Part shown: one piece after another, positions 25,939 through 33,949 of the stretch
Position numbering within the stretch: the stretch's first letter is position 1
How the letters are laid out: every line of letters begins with the position of its first letter
Source of the DNA: Spirochaetota bacterium
GTDB lineage: Bacteria; Spirochaetota; UBA4802; UBA5550
NCBI GenBank assembly: GCA_017999915.1
Contig: JAGNKX010000019.1
Coordinates: forward strand, 26,379-90,378
DNA length: 64,000 nt
Direction: 5' to 3'
Notes under the pieces: generated by a model
Databases searched by the model: none
Seen by the model: only the letters and a program-made list of their open reading frames with translations
What the model was told of the DNA's origin: nothing
Made by a program: the position numbers and the translations under genes

Positions 25939-26840
25939 ACCGACAGGGAGAACTCCAGATATCCCTCACCCTGATCATGTCCTTTTTCATCCATCTGATC
26001 GTTATGGTGACGATCATCCTGCCCCAGATCGGCGATCTATGGGGCTCCCAGAAAATGTTAAAGGACATTTTCGGCGACGAGGGGATCGGAAGGGACATCA
26101 TTGTCAATATCAACCAGGATGACAGGCGGGTCGTGACGCCGGAAACGCTCTTATCGGACAGGGATTCCAGCGCGAAAGGATATGTCACGAGGAAAGCGGG
26201 CAAACGGTGGCTCAATAATTCGCTCGACTTCCGCGTGCTCAAGGGGAGCCAGGGCAAGGGTAAGGGAGATAATAAGTCAGCCGCCGCCCATGCCGGCAGG
26301 GACAGGATCATGGTGTCCGATGATTCCGAGATGACGGCCGTGATCGAGCGCAATGACAGCGCCGGCCGCGAGGCGGGAAATTACGGCATTTTCGACGAGA
26401 CGCTCATCCCCGATAAGAACGATGTTTCCCGCGAGAATGCCCTTTTCTATTCAAGCGACGGCCGTTTCAGCTTCAACACCGTCAAGTTCAAGGATTTCAA
26501 GTATTTCAAGGACATGAAGGACAGGATCGCCTCGAACTGGTACCCGCCTCTCATGGCCAACTCCATGGTGCAGGGATACAATCCGCTTTCCGGCGAATAC
26601 GCCCCGGGATACACGCGCATCATGGCGATTCCGAGCCAGGAAGTGAAAACCGTTTTTGTGCTGAACCGGAAGGGCGATATCATACATATCCAGATACTGG
26701 ATTCCCTGGGGAACAAGCCCCTCAACGCCTCCTGCTACGACGCGATCAAGCTTTCGAAGGGCTTCGGCCCCGTGCCCAAGGATCTATTAAAGGGCGACGT
26801 GCTGGTAATACCTTTTATCTTCGGCTATTACGTGTATTAA
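25935..26840 (+). CDS. Membrane-anchored protein with TonB-like C-terminal domain
   Basis: A 301-residue protein. One N-terminal transmembrane helix (LTLIMSFFIHLIVMVTIILP) follows a short cytoplasmic start, then comes a low-complexity polar linker and a C-terminal domain (residues about 180-301) with TonB-C features: KDMKDRIASNWYPPLM, TVFVLNRKGDIIHIQILDSLGN and NASCYDAIKLSKGFGPVPKDL. This arrangement fits an envelope-spanning energy transducer or a TonB-related periplasmic protein. No ExbB/ExbD genes are next to it. The ATG lies in a 4-base overlap with the GlmU-like gene. Its stop TAA overlaps the stop of the convergent YihY gene in the four bases TTAA. Confidence 0.65.
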   Translation: MNRQGELQISLTLIMSFFIHLIVMVTIILPQIGDLWGSQKMLKDIFGDEGIGRDIIVNINQDDRRVVTPETLLSDRDSSAKGYVTRKAGKRWLNNSLDFRVLKGSQGKGKGDNKSAAAHAGRDRIMVSDDSEMTAVIERNDSAGREAGNYGIFDETLIPDKNDVSRENALFYSSDGRFSFNTVKFKDFKYFKDMKDRIASNWYPPLMANSMVQGYNPLSGEYAPGYTRIMAIPSQEVKTVFVLNRKGDIIHIQILDSLGNKPLNASCYDAIKLSKGFGPVPKDLLKGDVLVIPFIFGYYVY

Positions 26841-29137
26841 TCCTTGTCGATCAGCTCTTTCAGCGTCATCTCGCCGACCGCTTTTCTCCTGCTTGCCGAT
26901 ATCTGGCTGAACAGCTTATCCAGAAATATCTTGAACGACGACTTGCCCGCTGTCACCGGCATGTCGAGGCTTATGTCCATGATGATGTCGATCACCCTGT
27001 TTACCTGGATATTTTCAGACTTATTGGCGGGCAGGTAATTGCCGTCGCCGTCCTGGATGATGAGCTTCTCGTCAAGGTACGGCCTGATATACCGGTCGAT
27101 TTGCTCCGACCCCCCGGCCATGGCCTTGCGGAGCTCTTTGAGGGAGCTGGCGCCGCCTCCGGACTCGAAGGTGCGGTACACCTGGTGGATCAGCGCCAGA
27201 CCGTAATAGACGTACAGCTCATTCCTTTCTTTGGAGGCCTTTTTAAGGCTTCGGTAGGTGTGGGGATGCATCAGGGTGTATGCCACCTCCGCGCCGAAGA
27301 GGATGATGACCGACGAGGCGTAAACCATCAGCAGGAAGAGCGGAATGGCCGCGAGGGCGCCGTATACCGCGAAGGTTCCGGTGGCGAATCCCTTCACGTA
27401 CACGATGAAGAGCAGTATAAAGATGACCCACACGGCCGCGGTAAAGGACGCTCCCAGCGCCGCGGGCTTGAAGGGAACCCGTGTGTAGGGGAGCGTGATA
27501 TAGGCCAGCAGGAACAGGAGCCAGATGAAGGCGAATGGCGCCAGGAAATTGATGATGGTGTATCCGAATTTTTTTCCTTTTTTTACCGGGACCCATTTCT
27601 TGCCGAGATCCTTCGACATCATGAGGGTTCCCGCGTCGCCGATGGCCCACAGCTTGTCGTTCCGGAAATGGAATGAGTTTATGCGGATGGTGGGAAGCGT
27701 CGTTTCCTCCCAGCTTTCACCCCCGTTGCCTGTGCGGATGACCGTTCCATCGTCTCCGCCCACGACCCCTTCGTCCGGGTTGAAAAACCATGCGGCATAG
27801 TAATTTATCTCCTTGTATTTTCTCGATTCCCATGTTTTGCCGCCATTTTCTGATAAAAGGATCATCCCCTCGTTGCCGACGAGGATGATCTTGTTTTCAT
27901 TGATGAAAAAGGCATCATGTAAATTTACCGGTCGGTTCCTCCGTTTCGCCGACGCTATATGCTGCAGCTCCCATTTTTTACCGCCGTCCTCGGTCCGTAT
28001 AATGACGCCCCGGCTGCCGGTAATGATTCCCCGGTCCTTGAAGAAGGCTATGGAGACCAGGTTCGGCCGTTCCTCCCACTCTTCGACAGACCAGGTGTCC
28101 CCGCCGTCGGCGGTCGTCAGTACCGCACCGTTTTCGGTGACCATGACGCCGCGGGTATCGGTCAGCATCCGGATCGCATTGAAATTGAAGGCGCCGAATT
28201 TCCTTAACTGCCACCGGTTCCCCCCGTCCGATGTCATGAGAAGTATGCCGTTGTGGCCGATGATCCATCCTTTTTTACCGACGAATTGGACGCCGCGGTA
28301 CTTTGATTTCATCAATTCAAGGGGCTCGATGCGTCCTTCCTGCTCCGAGAAGCTCTTGTCGCTCGGCTCATAATAGTATACTTTCTGGTTGTCATAATCG
28401 ATTTTGCCGCTGTTTGCGACTATGTTTTTGAAATCCCATTTTTCCTGTTTCCCGGTGTCAGAGTAAAGTATCGTTGATTTATCGCCGGCGACCCAGAGAT
28501 GATCGGCATCGGTAATGTAAGCCGCGTTATAATTTGGCGAGGAGAGGATTATGGAAAGCTGGGTGGCGACGGTCATGCCGGCTGCAAGCATGATGGGGCC
28601 AAGGGTCAGAGCGGCCCAGTAATAGATGATTTTGAGAAGTATCGGCCGTCCCTGCTTGATTTTCCAGATATCGTTCATCGACTTTTCAAGGGTCCTCAGC
28701 ATGGCCGTCGCGGAAAAGATCATCACGGCGGCGCTTATCCCGCCGATCTTGCCGGCATTTTCAATGAGCCCCAGGATGGTATCGAAGATGGGATCGATAT
28801 TGAGCTTGATGTTGTTTTCATTCAGAAACAGCAATATACGATCAAATAATTCCTGCTTGTTTTCACCCACGCCATAATAAAAGGAATAGATGGTAAGGCC
28901 CACGGTAAGGGCCGGCACCAGCGACAGGATAATCGTGTATGTTATGGATGATGCCTTTGTCTGGCAGTCGTCGGTGATGAATTTTCTCGTGGAGACGATA
29001 AGCACTTTGGCGGCATTGATTATCTTGCTCAATATTCCGCCGGAATTTTCTGCACCGTGATATATCTTCTTGAAGATCGATACTATGGTATTCCAGAAAA
29101 AGCGAAGTTTTTGTGTCATTATTCCTTTGCCTGGCAT
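26837..29137 (-). CDS. YihY/BrkB-family membrane protein with inserted Asp-box beta-propeller
   Basis: A 766-residue chimera. Residues 1-200 and 525-665 together make a YihY/BrkB protein with six membrane helices (TM1 about 61-88, then 130-148, 172-198, 528-550, 560-582, 590-618); family motifs are KASSITYTIILSLVPALTVG, FSATAMLRTLEKSMNDIW and YGALAAIPLFLLMVYASS. Between TM3 and TM4, residues about 202-520 form a propeller with six BNR/Asp-box motifs: SDGGNRW 303, ADGGDTW 343, EDGGKKW 383, ENGGKTW 430, GNGGESW 470, KDLGKKW 509. These resemble Ycf48-like propellers. If the N-terminus is cytoplasmic the insert faces the periplasm. A C-terminal winged-helix-like domain follows (LKELRKAMAGGSEQIDRYIR). 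GGAG 8 bases before ATG 29137 supports the start. The substrate of YihY proteins is not established. Confidence 0.85.
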   Translation of the reverse strand: MPGKGIMTQKLRFFWNTIVSIFKKIYHGAENSGGILSKIINAAKVLIVSTRKFITDDCQTKASSITYTIILSLVPALTVGLTIYSFYYGVGENKQELFDRILLFLNENNIKLNIDPIFDTILGLIENAGKIGGISAAVMIFSATAMLRTLEKSMNDIWKIKQGRPILLKIIYYWAALTLGPIMLAAGMTVATQLSIILSSPNYNAAYITDADHLWVAGDKSTILYSDTGKQEKWDFKNIVANSGKIDYDNQKVYYYEPSDKSFSEQEGRIEPLELMKSKYRGVQFVGKKGWIIGHNGILLMTSDGGNRWQLRKFGAFNFNAIRMLTDTRGVMVTENGAVLTTADGGDTWSVEEWEERPNLVSIAFFKDRGIITGSRGVIIRTEDGGKKWELQHIASAKRRNRPVNLHDAFFINENKIILVGNEGMILLSENGGKTWESRKYKEINYYAAWFFNPDEGVVGGDDGTVIRTGNGGESWEETTLPTIRINSFHFRNDKLWAIGDAGTLMMSKDLGKKWVPVKKGKKFGYTIINFLAPFAFIWLLFLLAYITLPYTRVPFKPAALGASFTAAVWVIFILLFIVYVKGFATGTFAVYGALAAIPLFLLMVYASSVIILFGAEVAYTLMHPHTYRSLKKASKERNELYVYYGLALIHQVYRTFESGGGASSLKELRKAMAGGSEQIDRYIRPYLDEKLIIQDGDGNYLPANKSENIQVNRVIDIIMDISLDMPVTAGKSSFKIFLDKLFSQISASRRKAVGEMTLKELIDKD

Positions 29138-29288
29138 GGTACGGCTCCTTTTATCGAGATAAAGTTAATTATAGCCACAAAAAAAGCAATGGTCAACCAC
29201 ATTTATACGAATATGGATGATGGGATGTTGAGAAAAAATGGGGAGGGCGGAGTGATTTTTTTGTGAAAACATCCGGGATTAATTATTA

Positions 29289-29317
29289 TTGACAAAAAAT
29301 ACATCCTTCACTAAAGT
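29289..29317 (+). promoter_or_regulatory. Promoter of rpsU
   Basis: TTGACA at 29289-29294, a 17-base spacer and TAAAGT at 29312-29317. It lies about 50 bases before the start codon. The leader contains TTATTTTAATAA at 29341-29352, a near-palindrome found also upstream of the genes at 38686 and 44212. Confidence 0.6.
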
Positions 29318-29369
29318 GCCAACACATTATGAAAAATGTATTATTTTAATAACAAAGGATGTGATTTAG

Positions 29370-29645
29370 ATGACGAGTCCCTTAGAAGTCGACGTTAATG
29401 GCGATATTGAAAAAGCATTCAAGAATTTGAAGAAAAAAATGGCTTTTGAAGGCATTTTCAAAGAGCTGAAAAGACGTCGGTACTATGAGAAACCCAGCGA
29501 AGAGAAAAAGCGGAAAAAGGAAGAAGCCGAACGCCGCCGTTTGAAAAAGATCCGCAGGATGAATGTTTCGCAAAGCAGGGTCAAGAAGTCTCCCACCATG
29601 AGGGGCGGTAAAGACTTTTCTCGTGATGAAAGCACAGATGCATAA
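29370..29645 (+). CDS. rpsU: Small ribosomal subunit protein bS21
   Basis: A 91-residue very basic protein. It matches bS21: an N-terminal beta segment (LEVDVNGDIEKAFKNLKKKM), then EGIFKELKRRRYYEKPSEEK and a Lys/Arg/Glu-rich helix (EEAERRRLKKIRR). bS21 binds the 30S platform near the anti-Shine-Dalgarno helix and assists initiation. Here it is about 20 residues longer than the usual 71, with an extra basic-polar C-terminal tail. AAAGGA is found 11 bases upstream of the start. It is a single-gene unit with its own strong promoter and terminator. Confidence 0.85.
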   Translation: MTSPLEVDVNGDIEKAFKNLKKKMAFEGIFKELKRRRYYEKPSEEKKRKKEEAERRRLKKIRRMNVSQSRVKKSPTMRGGKDFSRDESTDA

Positions 29646-29663
29646 ATGATCTTATTATCTAAG

Positions 29664-29694
29664 GAAAAAAAATCCGGCTTTGCCGGATTTTTTT
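29664..29694 (+). terminator. Rho-independent terminator of rpsU
   Basis: AAAATCCGGC, loop TTT, GCCGGATTTT followed by a run of T (TTTTTTTG). It lies about 20 bases after the stop codon. A-rich bases precede the hairpin, so it may work on both strands. Confidence 0.85.
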
Positions 29695-29763
29695 GTCTTT
29701 ACTTATCAGCCATGGTTATCCTTAAAAATATATAATTGACCTGTTGCATAACTTTATTATTAT

Positions 29764-29816
29764 CGATGGGTGCCGTCTCAGAAGACTCCCCGGAGGGGGG
29801 CTTATTGGACGGCCCC
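29764..29816 (+). ncRNA. Possible structured leader or repeat-derived hairpin upstream of rarA
   Basis: GCCGTC and GACGGC pair as an outer stem, extended by GGG/CCC with one bulge, and enclose an inner CTCCCC/GGGG hairpin. The segment is preceded by TTGACC and a run of T/A that could be a promoter and lies about 75 bases before the rarA start. The inner CCCCGGAGGGG word also occurs at about 2798, so it may be a repeat remnant rather than an RNA gene. No known riboswitch matches. Confidence 0.25.
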
Positions 29817-29891
29817 TGCATCAAATAATATTATTAGTTTTACAGCAAGTCTAAAGTTTATTGATGCCAGTGGCTGATACATTATAAGCAT

Positions 29892-31175
29892 ATGGAAATC
29901 ACCGATACTCTCAGTCCCCTTGCCGATAGGTGTCGGCCTCGAACAATAGAAGAATTCATTGGTCAGGAACATCTTTTATCTGAACATAAAATATTGAACA
30001 CCATAATAGATAAGGGGAAAGCCTTTTCCCTTATATTATGGGGTGATCCCGGCTCGGGAAAAACTACCCTGGCGCGTCTCATTGCGTCCTACTGCAATCT
30101 GGATTCGCATTTTTTAAGCGCCATATCGGCCGGTGTAGCCGATGTGCGGAAAGTAATAGAAAAGGGTAAAGAAAACAGGCTGAAAGGCCTCCAGACACTT
30201 CTCTTCCTGGATGAAATTCATCGTTTTAACAAGGCCCAGCAGGATTCAGTGCTGGGTTCCGTTGAATCCGGCGATATAATTCTTGTTGGCGCGACAACGG
30301 AAAATCCATCGTTTAATGTAATATCGCCTCTTCTGTCCCGTACCCGGGTATTGAAGCTTTCTCGCCTATCTGAAAAAAATCTCCTTAAAATCCTTCATCA
30401 GGCATTGCAGAATGACAATATTCTAAAAGAAGGAAATGCGAGGTTTGCCGATGACGACATCAAGGAAAAGCTCGTTGCCATATCCAATGGCGATGCCCGG
30501 CGCATGCTTAATATCCTGGAAACGGCTTTTACCCTGGCCCCCGATGGTCTGATAACGGGCGACCATCTGGAGGAAGCTGTCCGCAACAGCATGCTCTATT
30601 ATGACCGCGCCGGAGACAGGCATTACGATACCATATCCGCCTTCATCAAGTCCCTCAGGGGCTCTGACCCCGATGCGGCCGTATATTACCTTGCACGCAT
30701 GATACTGGTCGGCGAGGACCCGGTCTTTATCGCGCGCCGGATGGTCATATTCGCATCCGAGGACATAGGGAATGCCGCGCCCAATGCCCTTACGGTGGCT
30801 GTTGCCGCCATGACGGCAACGCAGAATATCGGTCTGCCCGAAGCACGGATAGTTCTCTCTCATTGCGCCACCTTCCTGGCCGCCGCCCCGAAAAGCAACG
30901 CTTCCTATCTGGCCATCGATAATGCCATGGCGGCAGCGAAAGATTCAAATTATGAGATACCCCTTCATATTCGCAACGCTCCGACGGACCTCATGAAAAA
31001 GCTCGGATACCATAAAGGATACAAGTATCCCCATGATTATGACCGTCATTTCGTAAAGGAAACATACCTCCCTGATGAAATCAAGGGGGAAGTGTTCTAT
31101 AAACCCGGCGAAGAGGGCGGGGAAAAGGCAATCCGGGAGAGGTTGAAGTCTCTATGGCCGGAACGGTATAAATAG
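29892..31175 (+). CDS. rarA: Replication-associated recombination protein A (RarA/MgsA AAA+ ATPase)
   Basis: A 427-residue AAA+ ATPase related to clamp loaders that acts at stalled replication forks. The N-terminus PLADRCRPRTIEEFIGQEHL is diagnostic; Walker A GDPGSGKTT, Walker B LLFLDEIHRFNKAQQD, sensor 1 VGATTENPSFNVI and the arginine finger region LLSRTRVLKL are present. The C-terminal tetramerisation region contains YLARMILVGEDPVFIARRM and the characteristic end YKYPHDYDRHFVKETYLPDE. Length is normal. The gene appears monocistronic; GCTCTGACCCC repeats follow its stop. Confidence 0.95.
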   Translation: MEITDTLSPLADRCRPRTIEEFIGQEHLLSEHKILNTIIDKGKAFSLILWGDPGSGKTTLARLIASYCNLDSHFLSAISAGVADVRKVIEKGKENRLKGLQTLLFLDEIHRFNKAQQDSVLGSVESGDIILVGATTENPSFNVISPLLSRTRVLKLSRLSEKNLLKILHQALQNDNILKEGNARFADDDIKEKLVAISNGDARRMLNILETAFTLAPDGLITGDHLEEAVRNSMLYYDRAGDRHYDTISAFIKSLRGSDPDAAVYYLARMILVGEDPVFIARRMVIFASEDIGNAAPNALTVAVAAMTATQNIGLPEARIVLSHCATFLAAAPKSNASYLAIDNAMAAAKDSNYEIPLHIRNAPTDLMKKLGYHKGYKYPHDYDRHFVKETYLPDEIKGEVFYKPGEEGGEKAIRERLKSLWPERYK

Positions 31176-31183
31176 TATGATAG

Positions 31184-31251
31184 TTGCTCTGACCCCTCGA
31201 TAATAGCCGGATCGGTGAAATGGACATGGATACAAAAAATGCTCTGACCCC
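31184..31251. repeat. Two GCTCTGACCCC repeat motifs, the second inside a coding start
   Basis: TTGCTCTGACCCC at 31184-31196 and ATGCTCTGACCCC at 31239-31251. The same word occurs at 38433 and 58398, the latter next to CCGATAGTTATCGG palindromes. The second copy encodes residues Asn-Ala-Leu-Thr-Pro of the transglutaminase-like protein. Confidence 0.7.
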
Positions 31252-31915
31252 AACGTATTTTATAGACAGCGACAACCCGGCCATTATCGAACAGGCCGGG
31301 GCAATCGTCGTGCCCGGCGACAGCGCCCTTGACCGGGCGGTGAAGATTTACTACTGGGTCCGCGACAGGATACCGTACAATCCCTACCGCACGACCTTTG
31401 ATCGCGGGAATTACCGGGCAAGCTTCATCCTGCGCCAGGGCGACGGATTCTGCGTGCAGAAGGCTGTTCTCGCCGCCGCTCTTTCCCGGGCCGCCGGTGT
31501 TCCCAGCAGGCTCCGCTTCGCGACGGTCCGCAATCACCTGATCACGAAACGCCTCCGTGAGGCGATGAAGACCGATCTCTTCGTGTACCACGGTCTTGTC
31601 GAATTTTTCCTGGAGGGCCGGTGGGTGAAGGCGACGCCGGCCTTCAACCTGTCCCTGTGCGAGAAATTCGGCATACTGCCCCTTGAATTCAACGGCCGGG
31701 AGGACTCGATCCTCCATCCCTTTGACAGGGAAGGGAACAGGCACATGGAGTATCTCCATGACTTCGGGGCCTTCGATGATCTTCCCTTCGAGCGGATGAT
31801 GGAGGAATACAGGCGCTGCTATCCTCACCTTGAGGAGCTGCTGAACGCGATGAAGCGGATGGAGACGCCGCCGGCCGATTTCGAACGTGAGGCCGAAGCC
31901 GAGAACAGGGGATGA
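31220..31915 (+). CDS. Transglutaminase-like (cysteine protease fold) protein
   Basis: A 231-residue cytosolic protein with a transglutaminase-like core. KIYYWVRDRIPYNPYRTTF leads into the catalytic Cys78 (QGDGFCVQKAVLAAALSRAA); His124 lies in VYHGLVEFFLEGRWVKATP. In most family members an Asp follows the Trp-containing strand (W..vDpt); here the matching segment is WVKATPAFN, so the usual third residue is not evident. The C-terminal 70 residues are charged and helical. The start at ATG 31220 is uncertain: the first dozen residues come from a dispersed repeat and AUG codons 31220 and 31226 both lie in it, without a good ribosome site. It sits between rarA and an uncharacterised gene on the same strand. 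Substrate unknown. Confidence 0.75.
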   Translation: MDMDTKNALTPTYFIDSDNPAIIEQAGAIVVPGDSALDRAVKIYYWVRDRIPYNPYRTTFDRGNYRASFILRQGDGFCVQKAVLAAALSRAAGVPSRLRFATVRNHLITKRLREAMKTDLFVYHGLVEFFLEGRWVKATPAFNLSLCEKFGILPLEFNGREDSILHPFDREGNRHMEYLHDFGAFDDLPFERMMEEYRRCYPHLEELLNAMKRMETPPADFEREAEAENRG

Positions 31916-31955
31916 TCCGGCCCGTCAATGGGCGGCTTCACCGGAGGAAAGGCCA

Positions 31956-32510
31956 ATGAGCGATCAGAAAATAACCGGGATCCTTGAGTACATTCTGCGG
32001 CACGCCACCCGCCATGAGCTTGAGCTCGTGGGCGAGGCCCTGCGCAAGCGCATGGAGCGGGAATCGACCCTGGGCATGGGGCAGATCGACGTAAACCAGA
32101 TGGCGCGCGATATGGCGGAGGATATAGGAAGGCGGATGGGGATGAACGGCGACGCGGTGCACAATATGTCGAAGCGCCTGGTGGCGGATATGATCCGGCT
32201 GGAAAAGCCGGATATCCCAGAGCGGGAGCTCCAGGCGCTCATTAACCAGTGGGTGCCGGGCGCCGGCGGGAAAAGACAGGGGGGGATACCCCGGGACATG
32301 CTCCTGGCCATGATAACCCAGTTTGTCGCCTACAGCCTGGGGGAGATCAGCGAGGAGGAGAAGAAACAGTTCCCCAAGGATTGGCACAAGAAATACTGGG
32401 AGGCCTTCCCCCAGGAAATACAGCTCCTCATCAGGGATTATATCCTCGGCAAGATCGGGAAGAACCAGTTCTGGAAGGGGATCAGGGAATCTCCGGTCAT
32501 GTCGAAATAA
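31956..32510 (+). CDS. Uncharacterised soluble helical protein
   Basis: A 184-residue protein starting at ATG 31956, supported by GAGGAAAGG just upstream (the frame is open earlier but without a site). It is all-helical in appearance, rich in Met, Arg and Glu, with no signal peptide, membrane helix or known motif: MSDQKITGILEYILRHATRH at the N-terminus and DWHKKYWEAFPQEIQLLIRD near the C-terminus. It follows the transglutaminase-like gene by 40 bases and precedes pyrE by 105 bases. I do not recognise the family and assign no function. Confidence 0.65.
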   Translation: MSDQKITGILEYILRHATRHELELVGEALRKRMERESTLGMGQIDVNQMARDMAEDIGRRMGMNGDAVHNMSKRLVADMIRLEKPDIPERELQALINQWVPGAGGKRQGGIPRDMLLAMITQFVAYSLGEISEEEKKQFPKDWHKKYWEAFPQEIQLLIRDYILGKIGKNQFWKGIRESPVMSK

Positions 32511-32615
32511 TACTTGCCTCCATCTGGTACCGTGTATCATGTGGAAATGTACTTTTATGAAAGCGCGGTCATGTGACCGCGCCTCCTGCATCTAATTTTT
32601 CACTGAGGTCATGCC

Positions 32616-33194
32616 ATGAGTTCCAATCGCGACAAGCTGTTCGACATCCTGTTCACCAAGTCCTTTATCTACCGGGAAGATCCGCCCTTTACCCTCGTAT
32701 CGGGCCGCCAGAGCTTCTACTATTTTGACTGCAAGGCCACGACCCTCGACGCGGAAGGGGTGACCCTCATCGGCGAGGTCATGTGTGACGCCATTGAGCC
32801 CTTAATCGGCCCCCTGGCCATAGACGGCATCGGCGGCCTCACCCTCGGCGCCGATCCCATTTCCATATCCACGGCAATAGCCGCCGGGAAAAGGGGGCGG
32901 ACGATATCGCCCCTCATCGTGCGCAAGGAGCCCAAGAAGCATGGGACGCAGAAGTGGATCGAAGGCGACGCCGGCCGGGTGAAGAACGTGGTTGTCATCG
33001 ACGATGTCATTACCACCGGCGGCTCCACCATTACAGCAATCGAGCGGCTGCGTGAATCGGGGCTCACGGTGGTGAAGGCCGCGGTCATCATCGACCGTGA
33101 GGAAGGGGGGCGCGAGGGCATCGAGCAAACCGGGGTCGAGGTGGTCTCGCTCTTTAAAAGATCGGATTTTGATGCCCGCAGGCTCGGAAAATGA
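32616..33194 (+). CDS. pyrE: Orotate phosphoribosyltransferase
   Basis: A 192-residue enzyme that joins orotate and PRPP to make orotidine 5'-phosphate in pyrimidine synthesis. Key parts are the N-terminal FTLVSGRQSFYYFDCK, the catalytic-loop region IVRKEPKKHGTQKWIEG with Arg and Lys residues, and the PRPP-binding motif VVVIDDVITTGGSTITAIE. Length is typical. It ends directly against the stop of the convergent lipoprotein gene, with no spacer. No other pyrimidine gene is in the window. Confidence 0.93.
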   Translation: MSSNRDKLFDILFTKSFIYREDPPFTLVSGRQSFYYFDCKATTLDAEGVTLIGEVMCDAIEPLIGPLAIDGIGGLTLGADPISISTAIAAGKRGRTISPLIVRKEPKKHGTQKWIEGDAGRVKNVVVIDDVITTGGSTITAIERLRESGLTVVKAAVIIDREEGGREGIEQTGVEVVSLFKRSDFDARRLGK

Positions 33195-33782
33195 TCAATT
33201 GATATCGTCCAGGAATGTGACGCCGCAGTCCGCGTTGATAGTTATCGTGAAATCGACGCTTTCCGTTGAGAAGGTGGTGTACCTGAGCCGGTAGAGGGAA
33301 TTGCCGTCAAGGTTTTTGAACGGCTCCGATACGCTGGAGACCAGGGTCAGCTCCTTCTGACGGTTCCAGTCCGGATCAAAGTTTCTGCCGATTTCCGCAT
33401 AGAAGTATTTGTCCTTTCTGTTTTTCAGGCCGGACATGTCGATGATCTTTTCCACGACGAAATAGGTCTTTCTGGTCTTTCTCGTGCCCGTGACATCGGC
33501 CGTATATTCGGCCGAGATGCTTATGGAGAGGGCCTCCGAGGCCTTATCCAGCTTGAAAAAGATCATGGACGCCGCGTACCGGTCTATGGGGTCCGCCGAT
33601 CTGGTCGCCTCGATGCTGGAAAGGGTTTTTACGCTGCTGTGCTTGTATGTTCTCGCTTTCTTGTCGGCGGCGGTGGGGGATGCGCTGGCGCAGCCCGATC
33701 CCGTAAGGACAGGGAGCCCCGCGAGGGCAATGATCGCGATGCCGCAGCTTATGGCGTTTTTCAATTTTTGGGCGGGTCCCAT
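33195..33782 (-). CDS. Uncharacterised lipoprotein
   Basis: A 195-residue exported protein: basic N-terminus, hydrophobic core (AISCGIAIIALAGLPVL) and a relaxed lipobox TGSGC with Cys31, followed by a short Ala/Ser-rich linker. The mature part is beta-rich with strands such as FFKLDKASEALSISISAEYT, KTYFVVEKIIDMSG and LYRLRYTTFSTESVDFTITI. The lipobox would suit the permissive spirochaete rules. It converges on pyrE with adjacent stop codons and is divergent from smc. I do not recognise the family. Confidence 0.65.
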   Translation of the reverse strand: MGPAQKLKNAISCGIAIIALAGLPVLTGSGCASASPTAADKKARTYKHSSVKTLSSIEATRSADPIDRYAASMIFFKLDKASEALSISISAEYTADVTGTRKTRKTYFVVEKIIDMSGLKNRKDKYFYAEIGRNFDPDWNRQKELTLVSSVSEPFKNLDGNSLYRLRYTTFSTESVDFTITINADCGVTFLDDIN

Positions 33783-33905
33783 ACTTTCGATATTGGCGGA
33801 TTCCCGGCGGAGTCAAGGATTATTTGCCGGATTGGAAATGAATTTTTTTTGATTGATTTTAAAATCTTCTTGCATTATGTCGTCATAATAAAAAATCTTC
33901 TGCTT

Positions 33906-33926
33906 GGGTCGGGTTTAACCCGGCCC
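33906..33926. repeat. GGGTTTAACCC palindrome upstream of smc
   Basis: GGGTCGGGTT / AACCCGGCCC pair over 10 bases with one G-T wobble around a central T. The core resembles those of the palindromes at 14245-14290 and 41890-41915. It lies 24 bases before the smc start, in the divergent region shared with the lipoprotein gene. Confidence 0.45.
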
Positions 33927-33949
33927 TGACGTATTAATTGGATGGATCT

